Below are positions 61,390 to 64,000 of a stretch of 64,000 nt of DNA, one piece after another. The DNA comes from Hyphomicrobiales bacterium (GTDB lineage: Bacteria > Pseudomonadota > Alphaproteobacteria > Rhizobiales > HXMU1428-3): positions 90,841 through 154,840 of the forward strand of contig JAJFHX010000043.1 in NCBI GenBank assembly GCA_021775425.1. Reading direction: 5' to 3'. The translations under genes and the position numbers were made by a program. Position 1 is the first letter of the stretch; the number at the start of each line of letters is the position of its first letter. The notes under the pieces are model-generated. The model made no database searches and was not told the DNA's origin. It saw nothing but the letters and a program-made list of their open reading frames with translations.

Positions 61390-61914
61390 TTATTGTCGTT
61401 CTGGCTGGATGCTGTATTTTGCCCGGTTGATTTCCTGACGAAGCACATGGACAAATTCGCGGCGTTCATCATCTGAGAGAAATTTGCCAAAGTTGATCGA
61501 TTTGCCATGCGACGTCAGACGCATTTTTGTAGCGCCGCTTGAATGTTCTTCTATACCAACCTGAACCCAAAACGGGTTATATTCAAAGGACTGGTGACGG
61601 CCAGATGGATAAACTCGCTCAAGCACAAGGTGATCGGCGGTCAGTTTGATGGTTTCGAAGATTTTGGCATCTTTATAATTCTGCCTGAACGCCCAATAAA
61701 CTGCAACGACATTGAGGCTTAGAAAGCCAAGTACAGGCCAGGCGCCTTTCAGAGTAAAAATAACGCCCGTGATAAAACTTATGGTGCAGATTACTGCCAT
61801 CAGAATAACAAAGCCACGCGGGCTTAAAGATCGATGCGGCATCAAAAGCGCGGAAAACTCATATTCTTTTTGATCAGAGCTTGAATTTTGTTTCATGCTA
61901 TAGAGTATATTCAC
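61390..61914 (-). CDS. DUF2244 integral membrane protein
   Basis: 174 aa. Two membrane segments (about 35-75) sit between the family start SALLMPHRSLSPRGFVILM and the later WVQVGIEEHSSGATKMRLTSHGKSINFGKFLSDDERREFV block. Unknown function. In many Hyphomicrobiales it lies divergently next to nth, as here. An ATG at 61896 is an alternative start. Confidence 0.85.
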   Translation of the reverse strand: MNILYSMKQNSSSDQKEYEFSALLMPHRSLSPRGFVILMAVICTISFITGVIFTLKGAWPVLGFLSLNVVAVYWAFRQNYKDAKIFETIKLTADHLVLERVYPSGRHQSFEYNPFWVQVGIEEHSSGATKMRLTSHGKSINFGKFLSDDERREFVHVLRQEINRAKYSIQPERQ

Positions 61915-62021
61915 ACGGCTTATTCTGACAAGTCGTTCTATTGCAAGACAGTGTTTTTTTCAACGTCGTGTTCATTTGTTTGAGTCGGTTAAGTTTCCAG
62001 AATGAGATGGTTTTATAAATT

Positions 62022-62672
62022 ATGGCTGTGAAAAAACTCAAAAGGGATGAGATTGAAACACTTTTTGAGCGGCTATCCTCAGCTATGCCGGAACCGAAAA
62101 CTGAATTGCAGTTTACCAATGTGTTCACGCTTGTTGTCGCCGTGGCACTTTCAGCACAGGCCACTGATGTTGGAGTGAACAAAGCCACCAAATCCCTGTT
62201 TCAGATTGCTGATACGCCTGAGAAAATGCTTGCGCTGGGTGAAGAAAAACTAATCGGGCATATCAAGACGATTGGTCTTTACCGCAACAAAGCAAAAAAC
62301 GTGATTGCCCTTTCCCGGATGATCATGGATGACTTTGGCGGTGAAGTGCCACGCACGCGGGAAGAGTTGGAAAAATTGCCCGGCGTTGGGCGAAAAACAG
62401 CCAATGTCGTGATGAATGTGGCTTATGGTGAACCGACCATCGCAGTTGATACCCATATTTTCCGCGTTTCAAACCGGACCGGGCTGGCGCCGGGGAAAAA
62501 TGTGCTCGAAGTGGAACTTAACCTCGAAAAACGTGTGCCGGACAGGTTTCTTCTACATGCACACCACTGGCTGATATTGCATGGCCGTTATATCTGCAAA
62601 GCGCGAAAACCGGTTTGTGTGCGCTGTGAGATTGCTGATGTGTGTAATTTTACTGAAAAGGTTGTCGATTAA
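62022..62672 (+). CDS. nth: Endonuclease III
   Basis: 216 aa DNA glycosylase/AP lyase that removes oxidised pyrimidines. The helix-hairpin-helix LPGVGRKTANVV carries the catalytic Lys, and the catalytic Asp is in VDTHIFRVSNR. The C-terminal [4Fe-4S] loop C-X6-C-X2-C-X5-C (CKARKPVCVRCEIADVC) is intact. Length normal. Confidence 0.96.
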   Translation: MAVKKLKRDEIETLFERLSSAMPEPKTELQFTNVFTLVVAVALSAQATDVGVNKATKSLFQIADTPEKMLALGEEKLIGHIKTIGLYRNKAKNVIALSRMIMDDFGGEVPRTREELEKLPGVGRKTANVVMNVAYGEPTIAVDTHIFRVSNRTGLAPGKNVLEVELNLEKRVPDRFLLHAHHWLILHGRYICKARKPVCVRCEIADVCNFTEKVVD

Positions 62673-62883
62673 GCTTTTTCATCCGTTTTCAGCTGGTTTT
62701 GACCCACTGGTCATTCGCATCTGCTTAATTTTTATACGCTGTGTGAATATTGAGCAAATGAACCCTGCTGAATGGACTTCTAATGGCGCAGTCCCCTTGA
62801 CAGAGCGTGATAAATGTCAAACATGGCAGCCAGACAAATAAGTGTTAGAGAGAATGAGCTTCAGGCTCAATAAGTGGGGTGTA

Positions 62884-63882
62884 ATGGCAGAAATTGATGT
62901 GCTTGGGATTGGGAATGCAATTGTTGATATTATCGCGACTTGTGATGATGCTTTGCTCAATGAGCTGAATTTACGCAAGGGCAATATGCAACTTGTCAGC
63001 TCTGAGGATGCTGACCGGCTTTATGAAAGCATGGGGCCGGCTGTGGAAAGTTCTGGGGGTTCAGCTGCCAATACCTGTGCCGGAATCGGTGCTTTTGGCG
63101 GAAAAACCAGCTTTATCGGCGTCTTGAATGATGATCAGTTCGGCAGAATTTTCGCCCATGACCTCAAAGCAATTGGCGTGGATTTTAACACGCCCTTTAA
63201 TGCCGGCACGACGCCTACTGCGCGGTGCCTTGTGTTTGTGACACCTGATGGTGAGCGGACTATGAACACCTATCTTGGTGCCTGTGTTGAGCTTGGGATT
63301 GAAGACATTTCAGAAGATCAGGTTAAATCTGCCAAGGTCACTTATCTTGAAGGTTATCTGTTTGACCCACCCCGCGCCAAAGAAGCTTTTTATAAAGCTG
63401 CTGAAATTGCCAATGCGGCAGGCAATAAAGTGGCGCTTTCTTTATCAGACGCATTTTGTGTGGAACGGCACCGGGATGATTTTTTCCCGTTTATCAAACA
63501 GCATGTTGATATTCTGTTTGCCAATGAAGAAGAGATTAAAGCCCTTTATCAAACAGAAGATTTTGCAACAGCGGCTGACAGAGTGCGCCGGGATGTGGAG
63601 CTAGCGGCGCTTACACAAGGGCCTAAAGGTTCTATGGTCGTTGAAGGCGCTGTTACCATGGCAGCCCCAAGCATGCCGGTTGAAAAACTGGTTGATACGA
63701 CCGGCGCCGGTGATCTTTATGCTGCCGGTTTTCTTTATGGCTACACGCAGGGGAAATCAATGGAGATCTGTGGTTCGCTTGGGGCATTAGCAGCGAGTGA
63801 AGTGATTTCGCATATCGGCGCACGGCCCAAGGAAAACCTTGCGGACCTAGCGAAGAAGAGCGGGTTGATTGGTGGGGCTTAA
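62884..63882 (+). CDS. PfkB-family sugar kinase (adenosine kinase-like)
   Basis: 332 aa. PfkB signatures are GGSAANTCAGIGAFGGKTSFIG near residues 55-76 and the C-terminal DTTGAGDLYAAGFLYG with the catalytic Asp. NEEEIKALY is also present. The grouping with nth and the overall sequence are those of the alphaproteobacterial adenosine-kinase-annotated branch; the true substrate may be another nucleoside or sugar. The frame is open to 62842, but ATG 62884 (MAEIDVLGIGNAIVDI) matches the family start. Confidence 0.88.
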   Translation: MAEIDVLGIGNAIVDIIATCDDALLNELNLRKGNMQLVSSEDADRLYESMGPAVESSGGSAANTCAGIGAFGGKTSFIGVLNDDQFGRIFAHDLKAIGVDFNTPFNAGTTPTARCLVFVTPDGERTMNTYLGACVELGIEDISEDQVKSAKVTYLEGYLFDPPRAKEAFYKAAEIANAAGNKVALSLSDAFCVERHRDDFFPFIKQHVDILFANEEEIKALYQTEDFATAADRVRRDVELAALTQGPKGSMVVEGAVTMAAPSMPVEKLVDTTGAGDLYAAGFLYGYTQGKSMEICGSLGALAASEVISHIGARPKENLADLAKKSGLIGGA

Positions 63883-63910
63883 TTTAATTCTCAGTCGTCT
63901 ATTTTGCTAC

Positions 63911-63962
63911 GCTTCGGTTGCCCACTCTCTTAGTGCGCCTTCGGTTGCCCACAAGCAACCGG
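63911..63962. repeat. Dispersed repeat, second locus
   Basis: GCTTCGGTTGCCCACTCTCTTAGTG (63911-63935), then CGCCTTCGGTTGCCCACAAGCAACCGG. This is the same unit and the same hairpin ending as at 40416-40490, again directly after a gene stop. The unit seems to be a short dispersed intergenic element in this genome. Confidence 0.8.
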
Positions 63963-64000
63963 CGCTGGTACGACGGAGGGTGCTGAATTTCTGGGTTTCA

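Noticed and set aside
1..64000. CRISPR arrays, prophage structural genes and toxin-antitoxin pairs
   Set aside because: No regularly spaced repeats, no capsid, tail or terminase-like proteins and no recognisable toxin-antitoxin pair were found on either strand.

Overview
The window is chromosomal DNA of an alphaproteobacterium, most likely a marine member of the Hyphomicrobiales or a close relative. Supporting signs are a near-consensus Irr iron-control element, a DUF2244-nth pair, an Omp-type porin, an ltnD-otnK-otnC-otnI tetronate operon and a tRNA-Arg(CCU) 3' end of alphaproteobacterial type. The left third (about 1-23.6 kb) looks AT-richer than the right two thirds, judged only by hand counts on single lines.

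LEFT PART, a probable genomic island. A tyrosine integrase (22257-23456) sits beside a 46-bp remnant of the 3' half of a tRNA-Arg(CCU) gene (23600-23645). This is the expected layout of the right end of an element that integrated into that tRNA and extends leftward out of the window. It carries: (a) a phosphite-use locus, with the ptxABC transporter on the minus strand and ptxD (phosphite dehydrogenase) plus ptxE (LysR) diverging from it; (b) a LysR regulator divergent from a DoxX gene and a glutathionyl-hydroquinone reductase gene, like E. coli yqjFG; (c) nnrS (nitric oxide response); (d) a 527-aa regulator that joins a nitrate-sensing NIT domain to a CRP/FNR domain; (e) narK1-narK2-narGHJI, a parvulin-like chaperone that has lost its catalytic domain, and a beta-carbonic anhydrase. 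FNR-type boxes lie upstream of nnrS and of narK1.

JUNCTION (23.6-25 kb). A decayed RTX-type locus: a truncated lipase, a membrane-anchored unknown, and the C-terminal 68 codons of a HlyC/RtxC-type toxin acyltransferase.

MIDDLE (25-47 kb). A 23S rRNA uracil-C5 methyltransferase, a DUF2254 membrane protein, a PliG-like lysozyme inhibitor with two small secreted proteins, a CPBP membrane protein, a zrg-type zinc operon behind a clear Zur box, a SAF-domain oxidoreductase next to the four tetronate genes, a DUF457 membrane hydrolase, an ABC exporter, an orphan molybdopterin oxidoreductase, a LysR regulator and alkB. An orphan terminator between the LysR gene and alkB points to a small RNA.

IRON REGION (47.5-56.5 kb). 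Two paralogous proteins of unknown function are transcribed divergently from an Irr box, each preceded by a small ORF. The rightward arm continues into imelysin, porin, a di-heme DUF1111 protein, a second imelysin and a Tat-exported DUF1513 protein. A terminator-like hairpin lies over the start of the DUF1111 gene and may set the ratio of porin to downstream products.

RIGHT END (56.5-64 kb). A structured repeat region with compensatory base changes, then ribA, a small membrane protein with a strong terminator, a secreted vWA protein, a 2-hydroxyacid dehydrogenase, an SH3 protein, DUF2244, nth and a PfkB/adenosine kinase. A short dispersed repeat after the kinase gene also occurs at 40.4 kb.
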